DNA of 64,000 nt, taken from Haoranjiania flava (GTDB lineage Bacteria > Bacteroidota > Bacteroidia > Chitinophagales > Chitinophagaceae). A model generated the notes under the pieces. It did no database searches. It saw only the letters and a list, made by a program, of their open reading frames with translations, and had not been told where the DNA came from. The first letter of the stretch is position 1. Every line of letters starts with the position of its first letter. The DNA lies in assembly GCF_025631005.1 (NCBI RefSeq), contig NZ_JAOTPL010000001.1:186001-250000 (forward strand), given 5' to 3'. This document shows positions 36,177 through 45,813 of the stretch, piece by piece. Both the position numbers and the translations under genes were made by a program.

Positions 36177-36581
36177 ATGCTTTCAAAAAAGACACAATAT
36201 GCATTTAAAGCATTGGTATACCTGGCACAGCAGCAAAACAACCATCCGGTGTTGATATCGGAAATAGCCACAAGAAAAAATATCCCGCTGAAGTTCCTGG
36301 AAAATATTTTGCTGGAACTCAAGAACAATGGCATTCTTGCAAGCAAGAAGGGAAAAGGCGGCGGCTATTACCTCAATAAAAGCGCACACGAAATATACCT
36401 CTCAAACATACTGCGTCTTGTAGACGGGCCCATAGCATTACTCCCCTGCGTAAGCCTGAACTTCTATAAGAAATGTGAGAACTGCGATGAAGGTAATTGC
36501 AAACTACGCGATGTGCTCATTGAAGTGCGCGATGCTACATTAGCTATCTTAGAAAATAAAACAGTGGCAGATATCACTTAG
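36177..36581 (+). CDS. Rrf2-family transcriptional regulator
   Basis: 134 residues. Winged-helix DNA-binding start MLSKKTQYAFKALVYLAQQQ with the recognition region TRKNIPLKFLENILLELKNN and the wing KKGKGGGYYL, typical of Rrf2. The C-terminal part has a cysteine cluster LPCVSLNFYKKCENCDEGNC (four Cys at about residues 91-110), the place where IscR, NsrR and CymR-like proteins bind an Fe-S cluster or sense thiols. The target is unknown. The gene ends 3 bp from the convergent phytase-like gene. Confidence 0.9.
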   Translation: MLSKKTQYAFKALVYLAQQQNNHPVLISEIATRKNIPLKFLENILLELKNNGILASKKGKGGGYYLNKSAHEIYLSNILRLVDGPIALLPCVSLNFYKKCENCDEGNCKLRDVLIEVRDATLAILENKTVADIT

Positions 36582-36584
36582 AAA

Positions 36585-37736
36585 TTATTGCATTAGCTGA
36601 TCCAGGTCTATTTCAAACAACAACAATTGCGTTTTTTGCAATCCTAAAAAATTATTATCAGATACTAAGATTAAAGAACGGCGGCCATTTGGCAATGCTG
36701 GGCCCAATGTGATGCCTTCTATATTATCTATTCTTTTTCCGATAACATTTAGGTTGAGCAACAACTTTTTCTTGATAGGATTTTTCCCCTGTTCTTTGAG
36801 ATAGTCAATATCCTGACTGTTAGCTGCATCGCTCAGTTCAGCTAAATATAATTTTATGGTATTATTTAAATAGCCCATAGAAAAAGAGCGTTCAATCACG
36901 ATAAGTTTGGTAGGACTTATCGCCAAAATCTCTGAGATGCCGTTTACCGAAAATGCAGAACGCGGTTTAGGTTTTTTGGCTACTTTATCGAGCGGATAAG
37001 CATACTGTGCTATCGGCTTCCTTTGCGCATAATCGTATTGCACAATCCTGCACCAGCCTCCGTTTGTGGGCGTAGCCCTTGGGCCATCGTTGTACAAAGG
37101 CTCTTCCGTGCTTACAAACAGGGTTTTAAAATTATCGGCGAATGACAAACCTTCGAAAACACCATTGCGGCGAGGCCCGGTTTCTTTCTCCGACATGATG
37201 AATTGTTTTGGCACAGGCAATGTCTCTATTTCTTTACCAGACTTATCTGCAATAGTTACCGATGGATTGTACAGGATAGAATTACCTGCCGGATCAACAA
37301 TTCTCTCGCCTTCACTGCTCCATACAATGCTGCGCTCATCCGGGTTGTAGCGGATACTTTCGGGATCGGGCACATTCATTGCTTTTATTCCGGCATTGGG
37401 GTACAGATCACCGTTTTTCATTCTTAAAGAGTCTACTCCAAGAATTTTAAAGTTGGCGATTTTGCTTTGCGTTACATCAAAACTGAAAGTATAAAAACGT
37501 GCAGGATTAATATTACTTCTGTCGTCTGAGATCACATAATACACACCCTGCTGCTGATCATAATCAATGCCCGAAAGCCCGCCGACTTTAGTATCCTGAA
37601 AAGTGGTTTTGTTCGGGATCACATATTCATCCAGGAAACGGATAGCCGATCGTTGAGCTGCGGGTCTATTCCTTAAAGTGCTACAGGAAGCAAATAGGAG
37701 CAATAAGGAGATATATAAAAATTGTTTCGCTTGCAT
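36585..37736 (-). CDS. Phytase-like esterase lipoprotein
   Basis: 383 residues from the ATG at 37736, which begins a lipoprotein signal (MQAKQFLYISLLLLFASC); an upstream TTG at 37745 is less likely. The mature part resembles the 'esterase-like activity of phytase' family, a beta-propeller-like fold (GLSGIDYDQQQGVYYVISDD, VPDPESIRYNPDERSIVWSS, RRSLILVSDNNF). Substrate unknown; surface or periplasmic. It converges on the Rrf2 gene with a 3-bp gap. Confidence 0.82.
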   Translation of the reverse strand: MQAKQFLYISLLLLFASCSTLRNRPAAQRSAIRFLDEYVIPNKTTFQDTKVGGLSGIDYDQQQGVYYVISDDRSNINPARFYTFSFDVTQSKIANFKILGVDSLRMKNGDLYPNAGIKAMNVPDPESIRYNPDERSIVWSSEGERIVDPAGNSILYNPSVTIADKSGKEIETLPVPKQFIMSEKETGPRRNGVFEGLSFADNFKTLFVSTEEPLYNDGPRATPTNGGWCRIVQYDYAQRKPIAQYAYPLDKVAKKPKPRSAFSVNGISEILAISPTKLIVIERSFSMGYLNNTIKLYLAELSDAANSQDIDYLKEQGKNPIKKKLLLNLNVIGKRIDNIEGITLGPALPNGRRSLILVSDNNFLGLQKTQLLLFEIDLDQLMQ

Positions 37737-37748
37737 GTTTTCCAATTA

Positions 37749-37800
37749 AAAAAGAAGCTGTAGCGTGCTTGCAGGATACAGTGCACACATACGGCTTCTT
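37749..37800 (-). terminator. Probable terminator after gcvP
   Basis: Minus-strand AAGAAGC / GCTTCTT with an inner GTGTGC / GCACGC stem, then TTTTTT, 15 bp after the gcvP stop. The hairpin is long and imperfect. Confidence 0.6.
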
Positions 37801-37814
37801 ATATACTAAATATG

Positions 37815-40673
37815 CTATGCCCATTCTTCAGTAGGTGCACAGGTACATACCAGGTTCCTGTCGCCATAAGTATTGTTGATGCGCGATACGGCCGGCCAGA
37901 ATTTATTTTCCCAAACATAAGGCAGGGGAAAGGCTGCCATCTCGCGTGAGTATGGTTGTTTCCACTCATCTACACAAATTACTTTCTGGGTATGCGGTGC
38001 ATTTTTCAATACATTGTTTGTGCGGTCATACACATTTTCTTCGATGGTTTTTATTTCCCGGAATATGCTTTCCATAGCATCGCAGAACCGGTCAAGCTCA
38101 GCTTTGTCTTCACTTTCGGTTGGCTCAATCATGATGGTACCCGGTACAGGGAAACTCATGGTAGGTGCGTGGAAGCCATAGTCCATCAGCCTTTTGGCAA
38201 TATCCTCTGCTTCTACGCCCGCAGATTGCTTAAACGGGCGCAGGTCTACAATAAACTCATGCGCACAGTTGCCGTTCCTGCCTGCATACAACACGGGGTA
38301 GTTCTTTTCAATCTTCGCTTTCATATAGTTAGCGTTGAGTATAGCGTAGGCTGTAGATTTTTTCAATCCTTCAATGCCCAGCAGCTTAATATATGCATAG
38401 CTGATCAGCAGTATGGATGCAGAGCCGTAAGCGGCTGCACTTACTGCATGCGCCTTATTCAAACTGAAATGTCCCGGAAGATGTGGCGCCAGGTGTGCTT
38501 TTACGCAAATGGGCCCAACGCCCGGGCCTCCGCCGCCATGTGGAATAGCGAAAGTCTTATGCAGGTTCAGGTGGCAAACATCAGCGCCTATAAAGCCGGG
38601 AGAAGTATAGCCTACCTGTGCATTCATATTGGCGCCGTCCATATAAACCTGTCCGCCGTTGTCATGCACTATCCTGCAGATCTCCATAATCTTTTCCTCG
38701 AAAATACCGTAGGTGGAAGGATAGGTCACCATCAGGGCCGAAAGGTTTTCTTTGTTTGCTTCGGCCTTCTCACGCAGGTCTTCTACGTCTATCAGGCCTT
38801 TTTCATCACTTTTTACTATCACTATCTTCATGCCCGCCATAGCTGCAGATGCAGGGTTGGTGCCGTGTGCAGATACGGGTATCAGTACTACATTACGGTG
38901 TTCCTGGTTATTGGCTATATGAAAATTCCTGATGGTCATCAGGCCTGCAAACTCGCCCTGCGCGCCACTGTTGGGCTGCAAGCTGCATGCATCAAAACCC
39001 GTGATCACAGAAAGGTATTCGCCCAGTTCTTTGATGATCTTGGCATAGCCCCTCGCCTGCTCTTCCGGCACAAAAGGATGAATGGAAGCAAACTCAGGCC
39101 AGCTTAGGGGGATCATTTCAGTAGCTGCATTCAGCTTCATGGTACAACTGCCGAGAGAGATCATACTGGTATTTAAAGCGAGGTCCCTCTTTTCCAGTTT
39201 TTTAATGTAGCGCATCATCTGTGTTTCACTGTGGTGTGAATTAAAAACTTCCTGCGTCAGGAATGCTGAAGTTCTTGTTAAGGATTCGGGGATATGATGC
39301 AAACTATACTCCTCACTGTCAAACCCAATGGTAGCTTCATCCTGGCCTTTGGCCTCTGCGAATACATATAAAATGTCCAGCGCATCCTGCTGGGTTGTGG
39401 TTTCATCTATAGAGATTTGTACAAAACCGTCGTCTGTATACAGGAAATTGATGTTGTTCTTTTCCGCGACCGGCAGTATTACCGCTTTATCAGCTTTTAT
39501 TCTTATTGTATCAAAGAAAAATTCACTGCCGCTTTCATAGCCAAGCGCTTTCACTTCCTGCAGCACAGTCTGCGCAATCAATGCAATTCGTGCTGCAATA
39601 TTTTTCAGGCCTTCAGACCCGTGGTATACCGCATACATCGCAGCCATGTTTGCCAGCAACGCCTGCGCAGTGCATATATTTGAAGTGGCTCTTTCTCTTT
39701 TAATGTGTTGCTCCCGTGTTTGCAAAGCCATGCGCAAAGCCCTGTTGTTATTGGCGTCTACGCTCACGCCTATGATCCTCCCGGGTATGTCTCTTTTAAA
39801 ATCATCTCGGGTAGCAAAGAAGCCTGCATGCGGGCCGCCGTAACCCATCGGCACCCCAAGACGCTGGGCAGAGCCTACTGCAACATCTGCACCCAGCTCG
39901 CCGGGCGAAGTGAGTAAAGTTAATGCCAAAAGATCTGTAGCCATGATCACGTATGCACCTGATGCATGTACCTTTTCTATAAATGCACGGTAATCTTCCA
40001 CGGAACCTTTACTGTCTGGATACTGCAACAGTGCCGCAAAGTAGGTGTCATCAATGGTTGCAGCAGCATGATCGCCGTAAACCAGCTCTATACCAAAAGG
40101 CTGGCTGCGTGTATTGATCACGTCTTTGGTCTGACGAAAAACATTTTCATCAATAAAGAACTTTGGCTTGCCGGTATGTTTAGGGTTACACTTGTTAAAC
40201 AGCATGCTCATTGCCTCGGCTGCAGCTGTAGCTTCATCCAACAACGAAGCGTTTGCAAGCGGCAAGCCAGTGAGGTCCGCCACCACCGTCTGATAATTCA
40301 ATAAACTTTCCAGCCTTCCCTGTGAAATCTCCGCCTGGTAAGGCGTGTAAGATGTATACCAACCGGGGTTTTCAAATACGTTCCTTAAAATCACCGCAGG
40401 GGTTATGGTATTGTAGTATCCCTGCCCGATATAGGTTTTATACACCTGGTTCATAGTGGCAGTTTTCCAGATATCCAGCAGGTATTCCTGCTCGCTGATA
40501 GAATCCGGCAACCTGAGTTCCTGGTTTAACCTGATCTGGGTAGGAATGGTATTATCAATCAATTCATCAATTGATGCTGCGCCAACGATCTCCAGCATCT
40601 GCTTTGTTTCCGCTTCATTTGGCCCGATATGTCTTTTTTGAAATTCTTTAGATTGTGAGAGAAATAAATTCAT
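37815..40673 (-). CDS. gcvP: Glycine dehydrogenase (decarboxylating), P protein
   Basis: PLP enzyme of the glycine cleavage system, 952 residues: both halves of the P protein on one chain, as in E. coli. N-terminal half from FQKRHIGPNEAETKQML; the C-terminal half carries the PLP-lysine in LNLHKTFAIPHGGGGPG and a Gly-rich loop. Monocistronic; gcvT and gcvH are not in the window. A terminator follows. Confidence 0.97.
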   Translation of the reverse strand: MNLFLSQSKEFQKRHIGPNEAETKQMLEIVGAASIDELIDNTIPTQIRLNQELRLPDSISEQEYLLDIWKTATMNQVYKTYIGQGYYNTITPAVILRNVFENPGWYTSYTPYQAEISQGRLESLLNYQTVVADLTGLPLANASLLDEATAAAEAMSMLFNKCNPKHTGKPKFFIDENVFRQTKDVINTRSQPFGIELVYGDHAAATIDDTYFAALLQYPDSKGSVEDYRAFIEKVHASGAYVIMATDLLALTLLTSPGELGADVAVGSAQRLGVPMGYGGPHAGFFATRDDFKRDIPGRIIGVSVDANNNRALRMALQTREQHIKRERATSNICTAQALLANMAAMYAVYHGSEGLKNIAARIALIAQTVLQEVKALGYESGSEFFFDTIRIKADKAVILPVAEKNNINFLYTDDGFVQISIDETTTQQDALDILYVFAEAKGQDEATIGFDSEEYSLHHIPESLTRTSAFLTQEVFNSHHSETQMMRYIKKLEKRDLALNTSMISLGSCTMKLNAATEMIPLSWPEFASIHPFVPEEQARGYAKIIKELGEYLSVITGFDACSLQPNSGAQGEFAGLMTIRNFHIANNQEHRNVVLIPVSAHGTNPASAAMAGMKIVIVKSDEKGLIDVEDLREKAEANKENLSALMVTYPSTYGIFEEKIMEICRIVHDNGGQVYMDGANMNAQVGYTSPGFIGADVCHLNLHKTFAIPHGGGGPGVGPICVKAHLAPHLPGHFSLNKAHAVSAAAYGSASILLISYAYIKLLGIEGLKKSTAYAILNANYMKAKIEKNYPVLYAGRNGNCAHEFIVDLRPFKQSAGVEAEDIAKRLMDYGFHAPTMSFPVPGTIMIEPTESEDKAELDRFCDAMESIFREIKTIEENVYDRTNNVLKNAPHTQKVICVDEWKQPYSREMAAFPLPYVWENKFWPAVSRINNTYGDRNLVCTCAPTEEWA

Positions 40674-40787
40674 TTTGAATAAGATTATTATAAATAGGCT
40701 GTAAATATACTTTAATTAGAAAATATTTAAAAATTGAAAACTACCCATCCTCCTCACACAACAAAATTGTGCAGGTAAAAATAATTA

Positions 40788-40818
40788 TTTGCAACATTGA
40801 TGCATTTAATTATTTTTG
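40788..40818 (+). promoter_or_regulatory. Consensus promoter of the lipoprotein gene at 40847
   Basis: TTTG at 40788-40791, exactly 19 bp, TATTTTTG at 40811-40818. Both elements match the Bacteroidota consensus. The ATG is 28 nt downstream. Confidence 0.75.
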
Positions 40819-40846
40819 TAGCAATTAAAAATCAAAATATAGTACT

Positions 40847-41518
40847 ATGAACAAATTAAGCTTATTCATGGCAACAATTGTATTACTGGCAGTATCGTGC
40901 AGTAAAAACGATGAGCAACCCGGTCATCCGTTTAAAAAAAATTATATCTCTGGCGCCATCAACGGCAATAAATCTCCTGAAAGGAAGTCGCCGTTTATTG
41001 TAGTTTTCAAAGACGCTGTGAAGGCTTCATTTGTGCAGACTACCAAAGATTTTCCGGCTACTTATGCCATTGTGGATGATACCCTGATCGTGAAAACAGA
41101 TGACAGGGAGAAAATAATAAAGTTCCTGGTAAAAAATCAAACCATAACATTTGCCTCCTATGTAGCGCTGGCCAATGAAGCCAAACCCAATGCGGATTTT
41201 ACCGTTCATGCTTATCTCGGTAAAGTACCCGGGAAAAATGTGTTTGCCGGCAAAAGTTTTCAAGGCGATCTGTATAAATTTGGTTCAAAAGCTGTGTTTC
41301 GGCCGGGCTGCCAGGTAGCATTCAACACGGCAGGAAACAGCTTTGGAGAAAGTGGTGCGGAAAACACGCCAGATGAAAATCAATACAATGCTACCCTATA
41401 CAACAACGTAGCGTTCCGTTACCAGAAAGGCTCTGTCAGGATCATGGGCGCAATGGTAAAAGATTCGCTGGTGTACTTCAGGGAAAGCGGGCTTTATTAT
41501 TGGGGTACTTTCCGGTAA
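40847..41518 (+). CDS. Lipoprotein of unknown function
   Basis: 223 residues. Lipoprotein signal MNKLSLFMATIVLLAVSC followed by a short charged linker and a soluble domain without a family I recognise (YVALANEAKPNADFTVHAYL, GSVRIMGAMVKDSLVYFRES). Good promoter 28 nt upstream; the stop lies 2 bp from the end of the convergent serA gene, leaving no room for a separate terminator. Confidence 0.75.
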   Translation: MNKLSLFMATIVLLAVSCSKNDEQPGHPFKKNYISGAINGNKSPERKSPFIVVFKDAVKASFVQTTKDFPATYAIVDDTLIVKTDDREKIIKFLVKNQTITFASYVALANEAKPNADFTVHAYLGKVPGKNVFAGKSFQGDLYKFGSKAVFRPGCQVAFNTAGNSFGESGAENTPDENQYNATLYNNVAFRYQKGSVRIMGAMVKDSLVYFRESGLYYWGTFR

Positions 41519-41520
41519 TA

Positions 41521-42741
41521 CTAATACAGCAGCCTGACCTTAATGGTCTCTTTTACATGCTTTAAGAGATCGAGGGCCTTGTTGGATATCTTTTTATCAA
41601 TATCCAGCACTACATACCCGATGGTTTCATTGGTCTTTAAATATTGACCTACGATATTAATATCGTGCTTTGATAGTTCAGTGTTGATGGCACTTAACAC
41701 GCCGGGCATATTTTTATGAATGTGCAATATTCTGTGGGAGTTGGGATGCAATGGCAGGCTTAAAGCCGGTATGGTAATACAGCCGTAAGTTACACCCGAT
41801 TCTAAAAAGTTAAGCAATTTGCTGCTGACGTCTACACCAATATTGGCCTGTGCTTCTTCGGTGCTGCCGCCTATGTGTGGCGAAAGGAACACGTTTGGCA
41901 GCCCCTGCAAAGGCGATGAAAAAGTATCCCCGCTTTTTTCCGGTTCTTCCGGGAAAACGTCCACGGCAGCGCCGCCAACATGGCCTTTCTTTATGGCGTC
42001 TGCCAGGGCATCGAGGTCTACAACAGAGCCGCGTGCATAGTTGATCAATATGGCGCCGGGTTTAAAATATTTCAGGTTGCTGCGGTTGATCATGTGTTCG
42101 GTATCTTTCTTTTCGGGCACATGCAGCGATACGATGTCTGCTTTTTGCAAAAGCTCTTTCAGCGACTTGCAGGCATTGGCATTGCCTAAGGGCAGTTTGG
42201 TCTCAATGTCGTAATAGATCACATGCATGCCTACAGCTTCTGCAAGTACGCTTAACTGTGTGCCGATATTGCCGTAACCTACAATGCCCATAGTTTTCCC
42301 GCGCAGCTCATGGCTGTTTTTACTTTCTTTAAGCCATACACCCTCATGCGCCATTTTATTTTTATCTATCAGTCGCCTGATCAGCAGTATAGATGCGCCA
42401 ATGACCAGTTCTGCCACGCTGCGTGTATTGCTGTAGGGTGCATTAAACACTGCAATCCCTTTTTTCTCAGCAGCCCGCAGATCTACCTGGTTGGTGCCGA
42501 TACAAAAACACCCGATAGATTGCAGTTTCCTGGCTTCTTTCAATACTTTTTCCGTCAATTGAGTTTTTGAGCGTATGCCTATGATATGTACATTTTGTAT
42601 GGCTTTCAACAATTCAGCTTCTCCCAAAGCGCCTGTATGCGTTACTACATTGTAACCGTTGTTTTTAAAAGTTTCTACTGCAGTATGACTAAGGTTTTCG
42701 AGGAATAAAATATTGATCTTTTCTTTTGGATAACTGGTCAT
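41521..42741 (-). CDS. serA: D-3-phosphoglycerate dehydrogenase
   Basis: First step of serine synthesis, 406 residues, the E. coli-like form with a C-terminal ACT domain (about residues 335-406). NAD-binding GIVGYGNIGTQLSVLAEAVG, the substrate-site NYARGSVVD and the catalytic HIGGSTEEAQ are visible. In this form serine binding to the ACT domain gives feedback inhibition. It is a single gene at the boundary to the AT-rich accessory region. Confidence 0.94.
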   Translation of the reverse strand: MTSYPKEKINILFLENLSHTAVETFKNNGYNVVTHTGALGEAELLKAIQNVHIIGIRSKTQLTEKVLKEARKLQSIGCFCIGTNQVDLRAAEKKGIAVFNAPYSNTRSVAELVIGASILLIRRLIDKNKMAHEGVWLKESKNSHELRGKTMGIVGYGNIGTQLSVLAEAVGMHVIYYDIETKLPLGNANACKSLKELLQKADIVSLHVPEKKDTEHMINRSNLKYFKPGAILINYARGSVVDLDALADAIKKGHVGGAAVDVFPEEPEKSGDTFSSPLQGLPNVFLSPHIGGSTEEAQANIGVDVSSKLLNFLESGVTYGCITIPALSLPLHPNSHRILHIHKNMPGVLSAINTELSKHDINIVGQYLKTNETIGYVVLDIDKKISNKALDLLKHVKETIKVRLLY

Positions 42742-42764
42742 GAAATCTGTGTTAAAAATTTAGG

Positions 42765-42772
42765 CAAATGTA
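42765..42772 (-). promoter_or_regulatory. Candidate -7 element for serA
   Basis: Minus-strand TACATTTG, a full match, 23 bp upstream of serA. No clear -33 element. Confidence 0.4.
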
Positions 42773-43056
42773 AGGATTTAAGTTTTTACTTAAGAAGGTT
42801 AAGGCTGATGCCCGCATTTGACACAGGCTGTATTAACCAGATAAATAAACCAAACAGGTAAAATTGCAAAGATAATAGCTGAAATAGCAAAGATCCTATT
42901 TGTTTTTCCTCTTTAAAAGAAAGAATTTTGTTAATAGCAAACATTCGTTTTAAGTATTTGATAGAATAAACTATTTTAAACTTAAATTTTTTAAATAATA
43001 CTTATTATGAATCACGCACTTTACGCATCATCTGCTGTTATAATTAAAATGCTATA
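42773..43056. other. AT-rich non-coding boundary of the accessory region
   Basis: About 280 bp between serA and the first beta-propeller remnant. It contains no reading frame of note and no clear promoter, tRNA or integrase site. It marks the change to AT-rich sequence that continues to about 48.2 kb. Confidence 0.35.
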
Positions 43057-43263
43057 ATGTTCAAAAGATTTTTACCTACTTTATTATTTCTTATAGCCTG
43101 TTGTTATATTAACGGGCAAGTTGGAATTAAAGAGATAAGAATAGATCCCAAAGCCGCTCACGGCGGCAACATTTCCGAATATTTCGATTCAATAGAATAT
43201 ATTCCTTTAGAAACGAATAAAGAGAGCCAACCCAAAACACGAAATCAAATCCCGTCATTGTAA
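43057..43263 (+). pseudogene. Internally deleted beta-propeller gene (family A remnant)
   Basis: The first 53 or so codons are a normal family A start: signal peptide, then IKEIRIDPKAAHGG, EYFDSIEYIPLETNKES, matching the complete genes that follow. At about 43228 the sequence jumps to the 3' tail of the family (compare the last 60 bp of the gene at 46344), joined one base out of frame, so the peptide ends QPKTRNQIPSL. About 1 kb of coding sequence is missing. The tail continues to 43283 and overlaps the start of the next gene. Confidence 0.85.
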
Positions 43264-43279
43264 AATTGAATTTAAAAGA

Positions 43280-44509
43280 ATGAAGATCATTATCTTTTAT
43301 TTACTACTGTTGATACCTAGTGCATTTTATGCACAGGAGATACAAAAAATACGCATAGATCCTTCATTAGCTTATGGCGGAAGGGTTTCTGATTATTTTG
43401 AAACAGTAGAATTTATTCCATTAGAAACCACGAAGGAGAGTTTGTTTGGAGACAGAGACCAAATGATTGTCACGGACAGTAGTTTCGTAATAAGCGATTT
43501 TGACACTAAATCAATATTGTTTTTTACATTGAAAGGAAAATTCTTAGGAAAAAAAAGCTTTCCTAAAAATAAATATCTAAACATACAGGAAGATATACTT
43601 TCAAAAAAAATTATTTTACGTATTTACGACCCCGAAGCGTATAAGGCAGAGGCTGAACACTACTCCTTTACAGGCAGGCTTCTCGCTAAAACAAGCATCA
43701 AAATGAAAGATTTTCTGGGCACTACTGCATGGGTTCCTTTAGGAAATGATTATTATGCCGTTGGCAGAAACTGTTATATTGAACCAGGCAAAAAACCCCG
43801 AGATAGCGCTTTCAACTTAATAGAAATTTATCATCGCGATGTTTTATACAACTCTTTTTTACCTGTTAATCAGTTGAAAAAGATGGGACTGTGTAGGATA
43901 AATGGCTTTATAGATATCAGCAAAAGAACGCAACAAGGGTCTGTGTTTGCTGCCACTCCTTTAGAACACGTAATTTATAAGATCAATAAAGATAGTGCCA
44001 CTCCTATATACAAAATGCTGTTTCCTGCGGATAGAGCGGTTTCAGATAGTATATTATATAGTGTAAATCTGAAGAGAATTGACAGCACAATAAAAAAACT
44101 TCAAGATGACCCAAATCTGATAACAAATTTAAGTAATATATTCTTTCATAATAACCTGTTATTCTTCAGAATAAATGCTAATGTATATTTCTCCACTACA
44201 AGTTCGGAGAGCGCTGCCCAATATAATTTCTTCTATGATACAGCAAGCAGAAAACTCTCCTCACTCGAAAGAATAAAACCAGACGAGCTAAGTTATTTTT
44301 TACCGCTTTCGGACTTTACCACTTCAATGAAAGGGTTCGAATATGACGGTGATTTTGTTTATTCAACCGTTTCGGCGCTGAACATGTTTGCCCAGAGAAA
44401 AGCAACAAAAGAAAGAGTATCAAAATTATCTAGCGGACTTGAAAAATTTTTCAATATGGAAAACCGTAAATCTAATTTGATAATTGTAAAAATGAAATTA
44501 AAAGAATGA
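43280..44509 (+). CDS. Secreted 6-bladed beta-propeller-like protein, family A copy 1
   Basis: 409 residues. Signal peptide MKIIIFYLLLLIPSAFYAQ, then the family start IQKIRIDPSLAYGGRVSDYF and FIPLETTKESLFGD, which resemble the 6-bladed beta-propeller proteins (PF17170-like) of Bacteroidota; the later part has short blade-like strands without catalytic motifs. The C-terminus IIVKMKLKE is shared by all copies. Its ATG overlaps the tail of the remnant before it (ATGA), and the same overlap recurs before the next copy, so translation may be coupled. Ligand unknown. Confidence 0.8.
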   Translation: MKIIIFYLLLLIPSAFYAQEIQKIRIDPSLAYGGRVSDYFETVEFIPLETTKESLFGDRDQMIVTDSSFVISDFDTKSILFFTLKGKFLGKKSFPKNKYLNIQEDILSKKIILRIYDPEAYKAEAEHYSFTGRLLAKTSIKMKDFLGTTAWVPLGNDYYAVGRNCYIEPGKKPRDSAFNLIEIYHRDVLYNSFLPVNQLKKMGLCRINGFIDISKRTQQGSVFAATPLEHVIYKINKDSATPIYKMLFPADRAVSDSILYSVNLKRIDSTIKKLQDDPNLITNLSNIFFHNNLLFFRINANVYFSTTSSESAAQYNFFYDTASRKLSSLERIKPDELSYFLPLSDFTTSMKGFEYDGDFVYSTVSALNMFAQRKATKERVSKLSSGLEKFFNMENRKSNLIIVKMKLKE

Positions 44510-44534
44510 AACTTTCATCTTTTATTTACTACTG

Positions 44535-45740
44535 TTGACACCTTCTGCTTTCTATGCTCAAGAAGTACAAAAAATTCGTATAGACCCTGCCCAAGCCTTT
44601 GGAGGAACAGTGTCAGAATATTTTGATAGCATAGAATACATATTATTGGAAACTACCAAGGAGAGCTTATTTGGCGATATTAATCAAATGGTAATTACTG
44701 ATAGAAATATTGTAATATATGATATAGATACTAGAACCGTTCTATTCTTTACGATCCATGGAAAATACATTCGTAAAGTTAGTGTAAAAAATGCTGAGTA
44801 TTTATTTTTATCATATAATAAAGATGGTAATATCAACATTTCTATGGCACTTAAAAACGATAAGGGAAGTAACCTTGTAGAGCATATATATTCAACTAAA
44901 GGCTTAAAAATAGAGCAAACAAATTCTTTTAGTTCCAAAGATGGTCTTGTTGAAATAGATAATGATCATTTTTTAGGTTTTAGTAGTTGTAGATTCTCTA
45001 AAAGCCAAAACCCCAAAGATAGTACATATTATCTCCTTAATATTTATAAAGGAGACAATATATATAAATCATTTCTACCATACAACCAAAAACGTCAGGC
45101 TGGTTTTTGCCGTATTGGAGGGGTAATGAATATGAACCCGAGAAGTTTAAGAATTTTTGATAAGAGTGTTTATATATCAACACCTTATGAGCATCTTGTT
45201 TATAAGGTAACTAAGGACACGGCCATAAAAATGTTCCAATTTATTTTTCCTGCTAAAAGAAGTATTTCGAGTGATATATTAAATTCTGATAATCTTCAAT
45301 TAATAGATAGTGTTGAACAACAAGTAAGTCGTAACGATATTGGAATTATCAATAATGTTATTAATATTGGGTATCATGAAAACAAGCTACTCTTTAAGAT
45401 AGTGCCTCAAAAATACATTCAAACTCTTGGCTCAACATCTACAAGGCAGTATAATTTTATGTATGACCCAGTATCAACAAAATTGGTTTCCATGGAAAGG
45501 CTCACCCCTGATACACAAAATTTTTTTCTGCCAATTATAGGTAACGGAACTATGGTAACATTTGATGGGCTATATTTTTACAAAGGGGTCTTCTATACCC
45601 CAATATCATCACTGTCTATGTTTGAAGCTTACGAACAAAATAAATTCCGCAATCCACAATACCCTATATCATTGCAGGAATATTTTAAAACTCAAAATAG
45701 TAAGAGTAATCCCGTAATTGTAAAAATGAAATTGAAATAG
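44535..45740 (+). CDS. Secreted 6-bladed beta-propeller-like protein, family A copy 2, frameshifted at its start
   Basis: 401 codons are open from a TTG at 44535, but the true start is the ATG at 44506, overlapping the stop of copy 1. From there the frame reads MKLSSFIYYC and stops. Compared with the copy at 46344 one base is missing within the first five codons; the other frame encodes the expected FIFYLLLLTPSAFYAQ signal. The body is intact (VQKIRIDPAQAFGGTVSEYF to VIVKMKLK). So either the gene is silenced by a 1-nt deletion or the protein is made without a full signal peptide. Confidence 0.7.
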   Translation: MTPSAFYAQEVQKIRIDPAQAFGGTVSEYFDSIEYILLETTKESLFGDINQMVITDRNIVIYDIDTRTVLFFTIHGKYIRKVSVKNAEYLFLSYNKDGNINISMALKNDKGSNLVEHIYSTKGLKIEQTNSFSSKDGLVEIDNDHFLGFSSCRFSKSQNPKDSTYYLLNIYKGDNIYKSFLPYNQKRQAGFCRIGGVMNMNPRSLRIFDKSVYISTPYEHLVYKVTKDTAIKMFQFIFPAKRSISSDILNSDNLQLIDSVEQQVSRNDIGIINNVINIGYHENKLLFKIVPQKYIQTLGSTSTRQYNFMYDPVSTKLVSMERLTPDTQNFFLPIIGNGTMVTFDGLYFYKGVFYTPISSLSMFEAYEQNKFRNPQYPISLQEYFKTQNSKSNPVIVKMKLK

Positions 45741-45813
45741 CAACTCTAATACTCTATTTGAAATTAAGTAGTAATTTGTACAAAAACCAAATAAATTAAT
45801 AAATACAAGGTAT

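Noticed and set aside
37956..39107. A 383-codon open frame antisense to gcvP
   Set aside because: It is the mirror of a strongly conserved coding frame, has no family features and no start context; long antisense frames are expected here.
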